Positions 7,364 through 15,045 of a stretch of DNA of 20,804 bases are shown in pieces. Location: the NCBI GenBank assembly GCA_964617875.1, contig CAZUAI010000093.1, forward strand, positions 1 to 20,804, written 5' to 3'. Both the position numbers and the translations under genes were made by a program. The notes under the pieces were generated by a model. It did not search any database and was not told where the DNA came from. It worked only from the letters and a program-made list of their open reading frames with translations. Every line of letters begins with the position of its first letter. The first letter of the stretch is position 1. This DNA comes from CAZMVY01 sp964617875 (lineage in GTDB: Bacteria; Planctomycetota; Phycisphaerae; UBA1845; PWPN01).

Positions 7364-9298
7364 CTATCGGGCGGCTTCCGGCCAGAGCAACTGCCGCGCG
7401 CCCATCAGCACGAACATCGCGTGTTGCGCGCTGTCGATGCGGATCGCGCTCTCGAACGGGTGGAGGCGGAAGCCGTAGAGGGCATCGGCCGGTGAGCGGA
7501 CGTAGAACGCCTCCTCGGGCTTGAACTGGAGTTGCAGCACAGGCCGCACGGCACGGCGGATGACTGCCGCGTAGCGATCTGCGCGCTGCGGGTCCCGGAA
7601 GGCTCTGGCCGTGCGCAGGGCTTCGATCAGACCCTCGACGTACGGGGCCGTCTCGATGCCCGGCCGGCCCTGGCCGTAGGGGTCCAGCCCGCCGTCGTAG
7701 AGCAGCGCGACCGCCTCGTCGGCCGTTGTCGCGTCCAGCCGCAACTGCGTGGCCGCGAGCCGGTCGGCCATCTCGAACACGAAGTCCGCATAGCGATTCA
7801 GCAGCGTACTCCGGGCGAGCCGTCCGTACGCCTGGATCTGCCACGCGGCGAACGAGGCCCCGGCGGCCTCGCGGTGATAACTGCGGTAGTACGGCAGCGC
7901 ACGGTCGAGCGGCTCGCGCCAGCGAACGTCACGGAACTCCTCGTACAGGCGGGCGAGGAACAGCAGCGCCTCGCCCGGCGAGAACTCCTGCCCCAGGGGC
8001 GATTCCGGCACGCTGGCGAAGTTGACCGCGAACCGACCGCTGGATCCCTGAAGCGATTTCACGGCATCGCCCAGCGCCGTCACCAGCTCGCGATAGCGGA
8101 CGGGCTCGGGCGCGTCGAGCAGCGCAAGCCCGAACAGCGCCGTCGCGCCGAGCTTGTTCTGTCGGTCCGGCGTCGCCACGTACAGGGCGCGTTCGGCGGC
8201 AGGCCACGGCCTGGTCATCTGTCGCATCGCCTCGATGGCCTTGTCGGCGCACTCGCGCGCGGCCGCATCGCCGGACGCCCTCGCGTAGACGGCGGCCGCC
8301 CAGATCGACGTGGCCTGCCGGACCCAGTGGGTGTCCTGCCGAACATAGCGATCACAGCCGGGCAGGTACTCGTAGGCGAAGAGCCCTTCGGGCTGCTGGC
8401 GGTACAGGATATGCTCCGCCGTACGTCGAATGGCCTCATCGAGCCGCGAGGCCGTCACATCCTCCGGCCGGACCGGCCGGAGGCCGCAGACCAGCTCGAC
8501 AGGCCGTTCGCCCCGGCGGGCCTGCCAGAAGTGCCGCGTGCGATACCGGCGGAACTCGACATCGCGCGGCGCGATGTTGCCCCGCGGCCGCGCCGCTTCT
8601 GCGGTGGGCTCGGTGGCGGCGGCGGGGGCCAGCCCCAGCGAGAAGAGCAACGTCTCGATCGCCACGCGGTAGCGGTCGCCGCCGGCGCCGGGCTCGGTGC
8701 CGTCGGAGCAGGACGGCTCGCGCGCAAGGAGCTGACTCGGTCGAACAAAGACGTCCTTGTCGCCGATCCGCGCGAGAATGCCGTCGAAGCCCGGTTCGTA
8801 ACGCCCCGCCAACTGCTCGGGCGAGTCGGCGGCGTCGCCCACTCGTTCGTCAGGGCCGGGCAGCTCGATCTCGATGGAACAGCGGCCCGCGCGATCGGCA
8901 GAGAGGCCGCTGGCCTTTGCCGTCGCCGCCTGCACGGCCCGCTCCGCCGCCGCAACAACTCCCGCGACAACCGGCCCGGGCTCCGCCTGGCCGATCGCCG
9001 CGAGGTTCCCCGCGTCGCGCAACGTGACGAACACACGGCACCGCAGCTCGCGCAAGGCGGGCGGCACATACGCCACGTCGGCCGACCCGTCCGCCCGGTC
9101 GGCGGACTTGCTTGTCGGGCCGGCGGCAGCCGATTCAACCGCGCGCCGCGCCGCGTTCACAAGGAACGCCTGATCCACGGCGCTCACCGCCGGCGGCGGC
9201 GCAGCCGGCGTTCGAACCGGCCGTGACGCGGCACCATCGCCGAATGCCGCGCCTGCCCGCATGCACACGAACGCGAGAATCAGCCGTCGCAGGAACAC
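7364..9298 (-). CDS. Secreted protein: divergent AMMECR1-like domain fused to an alpha/alpha-toroid domain
   Basis: Encodes 644 residues from the GTG at 9298, preceded 7 bases away by GGAAGG. This start puts a signal peptide (FLRRLILAFVCMRAGAAFG) at the N-terminus; the open frame upstream runs through a hairpin cluster and is unlikely to be coding. Residues 43-223 resemble AMMECR1: CRVFVTLRDAGNLAAIGQ stands where the family has GVFVTL...LRGCIG, then CSIEIELPGPDERV, then YEPGFDGILARIGDKDVFV and a helical end. The hallmark LRGCIG is lost. Residues 285-640 look like a helical toroid of the six-hairpin glycosidase or epimerase type: GLFAYEYLPGCDRYVRQDTH, VRQATSIWAAAVYA, GLDPYGQGRPGIETAPYVEG. The biochemical role is unknown; processing of sugars or polymers in the periplasm is a guess. 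It is last in a minus-strand run below rtcB. Confidence 0.65.
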   Translation of the reverse strand: MFLRRLILAFVCMRAGAAFGDGAASRPVRTPAAPPPAVSAVDQAFLVNAARRAVESAAAGPTSKSADRADGSADVAYVPPALRELRCRVFVTLRDAGNLAAIGQAEPGPVVAGVVAAAERAVQAATAKASGLSADRAGRCSIEIELPGPDERVGDAADSPEQLAGRYEPGFDGILARIGDKDVFVRPSQLLAREPSCSDGTEPGAGGDRYRVAIETLLFSLGLAPAAATEPTAEAARPRGNIAPRDVEFRRYRTRHFWQARRGERPVELVCGLRPVRPEDVTASRLDEAIRRTAEHILYRQQPEGLFAYEYLPGCDRYVRQDTHWVRQATSIWAAAVYARASGDAAARECADKAIEAMRQMTRPWPAAERALYVATPDRQNKLGATALFGLALLDAPEPVRYRELVTALGDAVKSLQGSSGRFAVNFASVPESPLGQEFSPGEALLFLARLYEEFRDVRWREPLDRALPYYRSYHREAAGASFAAWQIQAYGRLARSTLLNRYADFVFEMADRLAATQLRLDATTADEAVALLYDGGLDPYGQGRPGIETAPYVEGLIEALRTARAFRDPQRADRYAAVIRRAVRPVLQLQFKPEEAFYVRSPADALYGFRLHPFESAIRIDSAQHAMFVLMGARQLLWPEAAR

Positions 9299-9329
9299 CC
9301 TTACACCTTCCCGTCCGTCCCGCTGGTTC

Positions 9330-9448
9330 GAGAATCCCTTCTCTCGCCCTGCAACGGGCGAATCCGTTCGCCCGAACCCCGCTTGCCTCGCGCTGCTCGC
9401 GGGACGGGAATCCCGCGGCGGATTGCGTCGAGCGAGGATTCTCGACGC
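9330..9448 (-). repeat. Cluster of four consecutive hairpins
   Basis: The 225-bp gap between two co-directional minus-strand genes (9299-9523) holds four hairpins in a row: 9330-9343 (GAGAA, TCCC, TTCTC); 9356-9373 (GGGCGAA, TCCG, TTCGCCC); 9398-9417 (CGCGGGA, 6-base loop, TCCCGCG); and 9425-9448 (GCGTCGAG, 8-base loop, CTCGACGC). The loop regions of all four carry GAATCC or its complement GGATTC. An alternative stem TCGCCC (9344-9349) with GGGCGA (9356-9361) would exclude the second hairpin. It could be a REP-type cluster, an mRNA processing or stabilising site, or an attenuator. Confidence 0.55.
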
Positions 9449-9507
9449 AGCGGCCTCAACGTTCTTCATGCCCTTGCGCCTTGCCGCCCCCCCCTGGCTT
9501 TCCCTTC

Positions 9508-9521
9508 TTCGCACGTTTCCA
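9508..9521 (-). repeat. Purine-rich repeat motif, copy 2
   Basis: Read on the minus strand this is TGGAAACGTGCGAA followed by GAAGGGAAAG, matching 877-890 at 13 of 14 bases. It lies directly after the stop codon of the gene ending at 9524. Confidence 0.35.
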
Positions 9522-9523
9522 TT

Positions 9524-10699
9524 CTACTCTTCCCGCCGTCCGTACCGGATCGCCTGCTTCACCCACGGCAGGCGCGCCGGCGGGATCATTCCGTAGTTGT
9601 AGACGTTCACGCCGGCCACGCCCATTGACGCCGCCTTTCCCGCACAACGGACCAGCGACGCGGCGTCCTTCGCAAACCCCGCGCACGCATTGAGGCCCAG
9701 CCAGACGCGCCCGGGCCCGCCGGCTTCCGAGGCCACCTGACGCGCGGTGCGTTCGAGTGCGGCCTCCTCCGCGCCGTAGGCCGTCTGAAGCAGCCCGTCG
9801 CAGCGCGCCGCCACGCGTTTCGGATCCGCGCCGGTCGCGTAGACATCACCCGATCGCATGACGATCAGCGAGCCCGAGCACGCCGTCCGCAGCCGCCCGA
9901 CCAGCTCCGCCACGCGCTCCACCCGCCAGTCGAGAAGCGCCCGCAGCGGCTCCCGCTCGGCCAGGTGCTCCTCCACGCTGCGCTGCCGCGAATCCTCGCT
10001 GCCCTGGAGGATATGTTCGAGGTCCACCCGGACGGTCCGCTCGACGGCGGCGATGTCGATGCCGTCCTTCGCCGCGAGCTGCCGGCACGACTCGCACAGG
10101 CAGAGCGCAATCAACAATCGGCCGACCGGGCCGAGATCGACGCCGATCTTGTCGTGCGCGTGGGCGTGGTACGACGATGGGAACCCGCACGCCTCCAGTT
10201 CCAGGGCGGCCAGCCGGTACGAGTGCGTCAGATCCTCGACCAGCGCCCGCAGGTACTCCTGCACATCCGGGTTCAGCGGACACAGCCACGTCGGGTTCGC
10301 GAGACCGAAGACGTCCTTCGTCGCCAGCGCCGGGTTCTTCGCCACCGTCGCCGAGCCGTGGCAGCACACAACCCAGCCGCGGAGCGACAGATTTCGCTTC
10401 AGGCACGCCTCGGACAGCGCGGCCAGCGGGTTCCGCGTCTTGAGCCACTCGGCAACGGCCGGCCTGGCCCGCGTCCCGCGATACCGCGACGCGTGGGGCT
10501 GAAACTGCACGCCGCCGGCCGAGCGAAACCACCGCGGGCTGACGCCGTCGTGCGGCCGGAGGTGATCGACGCTGTGATACACAACCGCGACACTGACGCC
10601 CGTCGCGCCCAGTTCGCCCTGGATCACGTCCAGCGCGCGGTCGATCCCCTCGTCCTCCAGGTCCCACAGGTAGCACCAGAGATTCGCTTCGAAGGCCAT
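9524..10699 (-). CDS. Putative TIM-barrel protein, glycosidase-like, function unknown
   Basis: Encodes 391 residues. The ATG at 10699 is preferred (GGTGA a few bases upstream); a GTG at 10726 would add nine residues. The pattern is that of a (beta/alpha)8 barrel of the putative-glycosidase kind: FEANLWCYLW and GATGVSVAVVYHSVDHL at the first strands, then LRGWVVCCHG, then WLCPLNPDVQEYL followed by LAALELEACGF, recalling the 'NP-x-V-x-x-Y-L ... D-G-hydrophobic' core of such barrels. A later CLCESC motif could bind metal or form a disulfide. GVNVYNYGMIPP near the end resembles a final barrel strand. No signal peptide is visible, so it is probably cytoplasmic. The family is not recognised by name and no catalytic pair can be assigned with confidence. 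It lies downstream of rtcB on the same strand with a 110-bp gap. Confidence 0.65.
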   Translation of the reverse strand: MAFEANLWCYLWDLEDEGIDRALDVIQGELGATGVSVAVVYHSVDHLRPHDGVSPRWFRSAGGVQFQPHASRYRGTRARPAVAEWLKTRNPLAALSEACLKRNLSLRGWVVCCHGSATVAKNPALATKDVFGLANPTWLCPLNPDVQEYLRALVEDLTHSYRLAALELEACGFPSSYHAHAHDKIGVDLGPVGRLLIALCLCESCRQLAAKDGIDIAAVERTVRVDLEHILQGSEDSRQRSVEEHLAEREPLRALLDWRVERVAELVGRLRTACSGSLIVMRSGDVYATGADPKRVAARCDGLLQTAYGAEEAALERTARQVASEAGGPGRVWLGLNACAGFAKDAASLVRCAGKAASMGVAGVNVYNYGMIPPARLPWVKQAIRYGRREE

Positions 10700-10809
10700 C
10701 GGTTCACCGGTTCCCGTCGTGTTCACATCCGAAGATCAAAGCGTTCGTTCGTCAGCGAGGCCGTGCGCATATCCGCCGGTCGCTCGCGTTCCCGGCTCTG
10801 GGGCTCGGC

Positions 10810-12270
10810 CTACCCCTTGATCACCCCGATCGGGCGGAGGCGGCACACGCACTTCGACAGGCCGGCGCGGTCCACCACGCGGACCACATCGTTGACGTCC
10901 TTGTAGGCGTCCGGCTGTTCCTCGTCGAGGCCGGTCCGCGCCCGGGCCCGCGCGACCACGCCGACGCTCAGCAGCTCCTTGTCGATACGGCGGCCCTTGG
11001 CCGCGCGGATGGCCGCCGTACGCGACATCAGCCGGCCGGCGCCGTGGCACGTGCTGCCGAACGTCTCGGCCATCGAGCCCGGCCGGCCGACGAGGACGTA
11101 GCTGCAGCGGCCCATGTCGCCGGGGATCAGCACGGGCTGGCCGATCTCGCGATACCGGGCGGGTAGCTCCGGGTGGCCCGCGGGGAAGGCCCGCGTCGCG
11201 CCCTTGCGGTGGACGCAGAGCGTCCGCGGCGTGCCGTCCACCGTGTGCGTCTCGATCTTGGCGATGTTGTGGGCGACGTCGTAGACGACGTCCATGCCGA
11301 GGGCCTCGTCGGAGCGGCCGAACACCGCGCGAAACGCCTCGCGGGCCAGGTGGGTCAGAATCTGCCGGTTCGCCCAGGCGAAGTTCGCCGCCGCCCGCAT
11401 CGCCGCCAGGTAGCGCTGGCCCTCCTTCGAATGGACCGGGGCGCAGGCGAGCTGCCTGTCCGGCAGTTCGATCCCGTACTTCGCCGGAACGCCGCGCAGC
11501 GCGTGCAGGTAGTCCTCGCACACCTGGTACCCGAGCCCGCGCGAGCCCGAGTGCATCATCACCGCGATGGCGCCCCGCTCGAGCCCCATGACCGCCGCCG
11601 CCTGCGCATCGAAGATTTCGTCAACGATCTGCACCTCGACGAAATGGTTGCCCGAGCCGAGCGTGCCGCACTGGCCCCGGCCGCGTTCGTGCGCCCGGTC
11701 CGACACCGCGCCGGCATCCGCGCCCTCGATCGCGCCGCGAGCCTCGGTGTGCTCGACATCCTCCGGCCGGCCCAGGCCCCGCTCGACGACGAAGGGCGAG
11801 CCCCGTTCGAGGATCTGGCCCGTCTCTTTCCGGTCGAACCGGTACTTGCCCTGGCTGCCGACGCCGCAGGGGATGGTCGCAAAGAGCGTGTTGACCAGCG
11901 ACTCGATCTGCGGCCGCACGTCCGTCTCGTGCAGGTTCGTCCGGACGAGCCGCACGCCGCAGTTAATGTCGTAGCCGACGCCGCCGGGACTGATCACCCC
12001 GCCCTGCTCCGGATCGGTCGCCGCGACGCCGCCGATGCAGAATCCGTAGCCCCAGTGGATGTCGGGCATGGCAAGGCTCGCGCCCACGATGCCCGGCAGC
12101 GTGGCGACGTTCGCCACCTGCTCCGGCGACTTGTCCTGCAGGATCGTCCGCATCAGCGCGTCGTCGGCGTAGATGATGCCGTCCACACGCATGCCGCCGC
12201 GCGAAGTCCGTGGAATCCGCCAGCGGCAGTCGTCGATCTTCTCAATGGGGAGTCTCTCGTCGTGCGCCAT
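10810..12270 (-). CDS. rtcB: RNA-splicing ligase RtcB
   Basis: Encodes 486 residues, the length of archaeal-type RtcB such as the Pyrococcus enzyme (481) rather than the shorter E. coli form (408). The ATG at 12270 has GGAGG 8 bases upstream. RtcB joins 2',3'-cyclic phosphate RNA ends to 5'-OH ends using GTP and Mn2+. All expected residues are visible: DINCGVR with Asp101 and Cys104; GTLGSGNHF with His209; MMHSGSRG with His240; VYDVAHN with His334; HRKGATRA; and STCHGAGR with His409, the residue guanylylated in the family. The spacing between these tracks the Pyrococcus enzyme residue for residue, with offset 5 or 6. EQPDAYKDV near 451-459 is also conserved. The archease gene lies 101 bases upstream on the same strand, as expected for a ligase that needs archease for turnover. 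No RtcR or sigma-54 element was seen. Confidence 0.95.
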   Translation of the reverse strand: MAHDERLPIEKIDDCRWRIPRTSRGGMRVDGIIYADDALMRTILQDKSPEQVANVATLPGIVGASLAMPDIHWGYGFCIGGVAATDPEQGGVISPGGVGYDINCGVRLVRTNLHETDVRPQIESLVNTLFATIPCGVGSQGKYRFDRKETGQILERGSPFVVERGLGRPEDVEHTEARGAIEGADAGAVSDRAHERGRGQCGTLGSGNHFVEVQIVDEIFDAQAAAVMGLERGAIAVMMHSGSRGLGYQVCEDYLHALRGVPAKYGIELPDRQLACAPVHSKEGQRYLAAMRAAANFAWANRQILTHLAREAFRAVFGRSDEALGMDVVYDVAHNIAKIETHTVDGTPRTLCVHRKGATRAFPAGHPELPARYREIGQPVLIPGDMGRCSYVLVGRPGSMAETFGSTCHGAGRLMSRTAAIRAAKGRRIDKELLSVGVVARARARTGLDEEQPDAYKDVNDVVRVVDRAGLSKCVCRLRPIGVIKG

Positions 12271-12371
12271 GGTCTTCGCCTCCGGCTTGCCGTACGCGGC
12301 ACCGCAGGCCGGTCTGCTTCCCGTCCGTCATACCCTTCCGGCCACTCGCATCCTTCTCGCCCGCACCGCAA

Positions 12372-12806
12372 TCACAGATCCACCACCACCGTCGCCACCC
12401 ACAGATCGCCCTCCCGCCGGATCGCCAGCTCGTGGTACGTCACCCCCTTCACCTCCTGGTGAAACACCGAGCGATCCGCGTCGATCGCGGCCGGCAGCAC
12501 GTCGGCCCTGAGCTTCGTGTCCGTCAGCTCCGCGAACGCGTATTCCCGGAACAGCTCGCGCCGCGCCTGGGCGAAGTAAAGCGCCTCGGCCAGCCAGTCG
12601 TGCAGCAGGTTCTCGCGGCCCTCCGCCTCCAGAACGATCGGCTCGGCCTCGCGGACGTCGCCGGCCTCGATCTCGCCAACCACGGCGTACAGCCCCTTCA
12701 GCGCGTTCCGGAACAGGTCCTCGCGGTCGCGGCCGTACGCCTTGAGCAGCACGTCTGCCGTGTGGTCGAGGATCTCGTACGGCCGACTCGTCGGTTCAGA
12801 GGGCAT
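12372..12806 (-). CDS. Archease (RtcB activator)
   Basis: Encodes 144 residues, the normal archease size. YEILDHTADVLLKAYG (10-25) is the family signature with metal-binding Asp14 and Asp18. LLHDWLAEALYFAQ and EVKGVTYHELAI are the other conserved blocks, and the protein ends in VVVDL, keeping the C-terminal acidic residue (Asp143) that belongs to the metal site. Archease speeds guanylylation of RtcB and allows multiple turnovers. The ATG at 12806 follows GGTGAG by about 5 bases. It is the first gene of the minus-strand run that continues into rtcB, and is divergent from the GNAT gene across only 63 bases that hold two palindromes. Confidence 0.92.
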   Translation of the reverse strand: MPSEPTSRPYEILDHTADVLLKAYGRDREDLFRNALKGLYAVVGEIEAGDVREAEPIVLEAEGRENLLHDWLAEALYFAQARRELFREYAFAELTDTKLRADVLPAAIDADRSVFHQEVKGVTYHELAIRREGDLWVATVVVDL

Positions 12807-12832
12807 CGTTGCTCACCATCACGCCGGCTCGC

Positions 12833-12866
12833 TGGCGGCACGCCGCCAACGCCGGTAGCATACCGG
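12833..12866. promoter_or_regulatory. Two adjacent perfect palindromes in a divergent promoter region
   Basis: TGGCGGC-AC-GCCGCCA (12833-12848) and CCGGTA-GCA-TACCGG (12852-12866) lie three bases apart, inside the 63-bp gap between the archease start (12806) and the GNAT start (12870). Overlapping the second palindrome are weak -10-like hexamers, TAGCAT on plus and TATGCT on minus. The layout fits operator sites for a dimeric repressor of one or both genes, though in GC-rich DNA short palindromes also arise by chance. Confidence 0.4.
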
Positions 12867-12869
12867 TTC

Positions 12870-13844
12870 ATGGTGCAGATGCTAGCCCTGCAGGACGGCC
12901 AGATCGACTCGCTGGCGCGGATGTGGAATGAAACGATGTTTGCCGACCCGATGACGGCCGGCGACCTCGAACGGCGGTTCGTCTTCGACGCGAACGTCGG
13001 GCCGGACGGCATCGTCCTGGCGCACGATGGCGACGAGCTCCTGGGCTTCTGCGTGGCGGCGGCGTACCAACGGCCGTGCCCGCCGGACATCGACCCCAGG
13101 GGCGACCGGGCCTGGATCGTGGCGATCGGCGTGCGCCAGGCGGCACGACGAAGGGGCATCGCCCGGGCGATGGTCGAGCATCACGCGCAGCGTCTTGCCG
13201 CCGACGGCCGGAAGACGCTGACGGTCGCCACATACCCGCTGGGCTACGTGGTCCCCGGCGTGGACGTCGCGGCCTACGCGGACGCGGTGGGGTTCTTCCG
13301 TTCGCTCGGCTTCGAGGAACGCGTCCGCCCGCTGGCGATGGAGAACGACCTGACGCGTCTCACCATCAGCGACCAGACGCGACAGACGGAAGCGCGGCTT
13401 CGCGACGAGGGCGTGTCGGTGGAGCCGTTCGACCCGGCCTGGACGGTCCGCTACATACGGTTCATGCGCGAGGCGATGCCGTCCGACTGGCAGCGGATCG
13501 CCTGTCGCGACCTGGCGGAGATCGGCCAGGGCAAAGCGAGCCGCGAGCGGATCTTTGTCGCCCACGACGGCAGGCGGATCCTCGGCTACTGCCGTCACGA
13601 GGCCGGCCGCTTCGGCCCGTTCGGCGTAGCCAACGAGGCCCAGGGCCGCGGCATCGGCACGGTGCTCCTGGCGAAAGCCCTGACCGCCATGCGCGACGCC
13701 GGCGACAGGCGGGCCTACCTCCTCTGGACCAGCGACGAAACCGCCCGGCTCTACGCCCGCTTCGGCTTCAGGGAATGGCGCCGCTTCGCCGTGATGCAGC
13801 GAAGCCTGGGAATCGCCTCCGCCGCCGGTGGCGCTTTGACGTAA
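12870..13844 (+). CDS. Tandem GNAT-family N-acetyltransferase
   Basis: Encodes 324 residues from the ATG at 12870 (MVQMLALQDG); there is no clear ribosome-binding site, and the ATG at 12879 is possible. It has two GNAT folds. In the first (about 1-165), WIVAIGVRQAARRRGIARAM (residues near 84-101) is the acetyl-CoA pyrophosphate loop, followed by GFFRSLGFEE. In the second (about 175-320), GVANEAQGRGIGTVLLAKAL (near 253-271) is the loop, followed by ARLYARFGFREW. Each repeat ends with the usual 'FY-x-x-x-GF' type segment. It would transfer an acetyl group from acetyl-CoA to an amine; the substrate cannot be told. The second domain has the better loop (QGRGIG). It is divergent from archease and ends 12 bases before the convergent methyltransferase. 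Confidence 0.85.
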   Translation: MVQMLALQDGQIDSLARMWNETMFADPMTAGDLERRFVFDANVGPDGIVLAHDGDELLGFCVAAAYQRPCPPDIDPRGDRAWIVAIGVRQAARRRGIARAMVEHHAQRLAADGRKTLTVATYPLGYVVPGVDVAAYADAVGFFRSLGFEERVRPLAMENDLTRLTISDQTRQTEARLRDEGVSVEPFDPAWTVRYIRFMREAMPSDWQRIACRDLAEIGQGKASRERIFVAHDGRRILGYCRHEAGRFGPFGVANEAQGRGIGTVLLAKALTAMRDAGDRRAYLLWTSDETARLYARFGFREWRRFAVMQRSLGIASAAGGALT

Positions 13845-13856
13845 GCCCGTTGTCCT

Positions 13857-14618
13857 TCACTCGGCCTTGACCGCCACGACAAGCATCTCGAAGTCCTCGG
13901 TCGTCAGCGCGTGTTCGCGGCTGAAGCCGCCCAGATGGGCCCCGAAGATGTCAACGGTGGCGAAGCCGGCCGTCTGCAGCAGCCAACGCAATTCGGCCGG
14001 CGTGTAGTAGCGCTCGTCAGTCTCGAGCGCATGCGATTCGCCCGCGTCGTCCGTGAACGTCATCTCGCCGTGTTCACGAAAGGTCATCAGGTCGAACGTC
14101 AGCTTCCGGGTGACCGCCCCGGATGCGCTGGCGTCGAGAAACTCCTTGACCGAGTGGAACAGAGGGAACAGGGCGTTGAGCGTCGTCAGCATCAGCTTCC
14201 CGCCGGGACGCAATGCCGCAGCGGCATGCACGAGCACGGCATGGTTCTTCGCGTCTGTCTCCATGAGCGGAAACGCGCCTTCGCAGAACAGGATGACCGC
14301 GTCGAATTCCCGGTTGAAGTGCGGCCGGGTCGCGTCGCGCTGCAGAAAATCGACGGCTACGCCGGCCGCCGTCGCCTTCTCGCGGGCGCGACGGAGCTGC
14401 GCTTCCGACAGATCGATGCCCGTCACACGGTAGCTGCGCCGGGCAAGCTCGATGGCGTGCCGGCCCGTGCCGCAGCCGATGTCAAGGATTCGTTTGCCCT
14501 TGTCGCCGCCAAGTTCCCGCTCGACGAAGTCCACCTCGCCGACGGTCCCCTGTGTGAAGACCTCCCGGTCATAGCCCTCGGCGGAATTGGCGAAAAGCGT
14601 CTCGTACCATCGCGCCAT
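13857..14618 (-). CDS. Class I SAM-dependent methyltransferase
   Basis: Encodes 253 residues from the ATG at 14618 (MARWYETLFANSAEGYD), with TGGAGG 9 bases upstream; the ATG at 14624 is only 3 bases from the same site. Motif I ILDIGCGTGRH (44-54) binds SAM, VTGIDLSEAQL is the second strand with its acidic end, DAVILFCEGAFPLMETDA is the motif-IV region, and LRPGGKLMLTTLN is the post-motif strand. The C-terminal part (YYTPAELRWLLQTAGF, VDIFGAHLGGFSRE) is typical of small-molecule methyltransferases of the Methyltransf_25/11 kind. The substrate is unknown. Upstream on the same strand is the repeat-rich gap, so it is probably transcribed alone. Confidence 0.87.
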   Translation of the reverse strand: MARWYETLFANSAEGYDREVFTQGTVGEVDFVERELGGDKGKRILDIGCGTGRHAIELARRSYRVTGIDLSEAQLRRAREKATAAGVAVDFLQRDATRPHFNREFDAVILFCEGAFPLMETDAKNHAVLVHAAAALRPGGKLMLTTLNALFPLFHSVKEFLDASASGAVTRKLTFDLMTFREHGEMTFTDDAGESHALETDERYYTPAELRWLLQTAGFATVDIFGAHLGGFSREHALTTEDFEMLVVAVKAE

Positions 14619-14850
14619 GTGCATCGGCCTCCAGGATCCTCGTGGTGATCCTATTGGAGCCGGGCAGTGCCGTCTACAGGGCGGGTGGCCCATCCGCGGG
14701 GAGTCTCGGAGGCAGAGCGCCTTGAGTCATCGAACGGGAAACAGAACAGAACGGCAAGCGGGACAGGTTCGTCCGCGGGGCGGAATGATGGCGAAGCCGG
14801 AGACGGTAGCATCCTGACAGAGTGACACCGTGGCATTTCGGCGAACTTCT

Positions 14851-14903
14851 GCGTATTCCGCGTGTTTCGCGGTTCGATTGTGTTGGGGAACCGCGGAATA
14901 CGC
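14851..14903. repeat. Inverted repeat of 12-bp arms
   Basis: GCGTATTCCGCG at 14851-14862 and its exact reverse complement CGCGGAATACGC at 14892-14903 are separated by 29 bases. Next to them, TTTCGCGGTTCG (14865-14876) and CGAACCACGCGAAA (14903-14916) are inverted copies differing by a 2-base insertion, but in reversed module order. Two oppositely oriented copies of one dispersed intergenic repeat fit this better than a simple hairpin. Confidence 0.5.
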
Positions 14904-14952
14904 GAACCACGCGAAAGACGTGCGTGCAGGAACGGCCATGCAGCCGGATGGA

Positions 14953-15035
14953 CACCCTCATCCCGTCCTTCTCCCGGGGAGAGACTGCGAGTACTGGTCA
15001 CCCTCATCCCGTCCTTCTCCCTGCGAGGGAGAAGG
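14953..15035. repeat. Two 23-bp direct repeats with a terminal hairpin
   Basis: The 23-base sequence starting CACCCTCATCCCGTCC and ending CTTCTCCC occurs identically at 14953-14975 and 14999-15021, 46 bases apart. After the second copy, CCTTCTCCC / GGGAGAAGG (15013-15035) forms a 9-bp stem with loop TGCGA. The first copy has only a shorter CTCC...GGAG stem. It looks like a tandem partial duplication of a dispersed hairpin repeat. Confidence 0.55.
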
Positions 15036-15045
15036 GGGAAGTCAG

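Noticed and set aside
9325..9341. GGTTCGAGAATCCC resembles a tRNA T-arm.
   Set aside because: The loop and stem lengths do not fit a T-arm, no acceptor, D or anticodon arms surround it, and it is better explained as the first hairpin of the cluster.
14953..15035. Direct repeats that might be a CRISPR array.
   Set aside because: There are only two copies, the interval of 23 bases is short, the second copy leads into a hairpin, and no cas genes are present.
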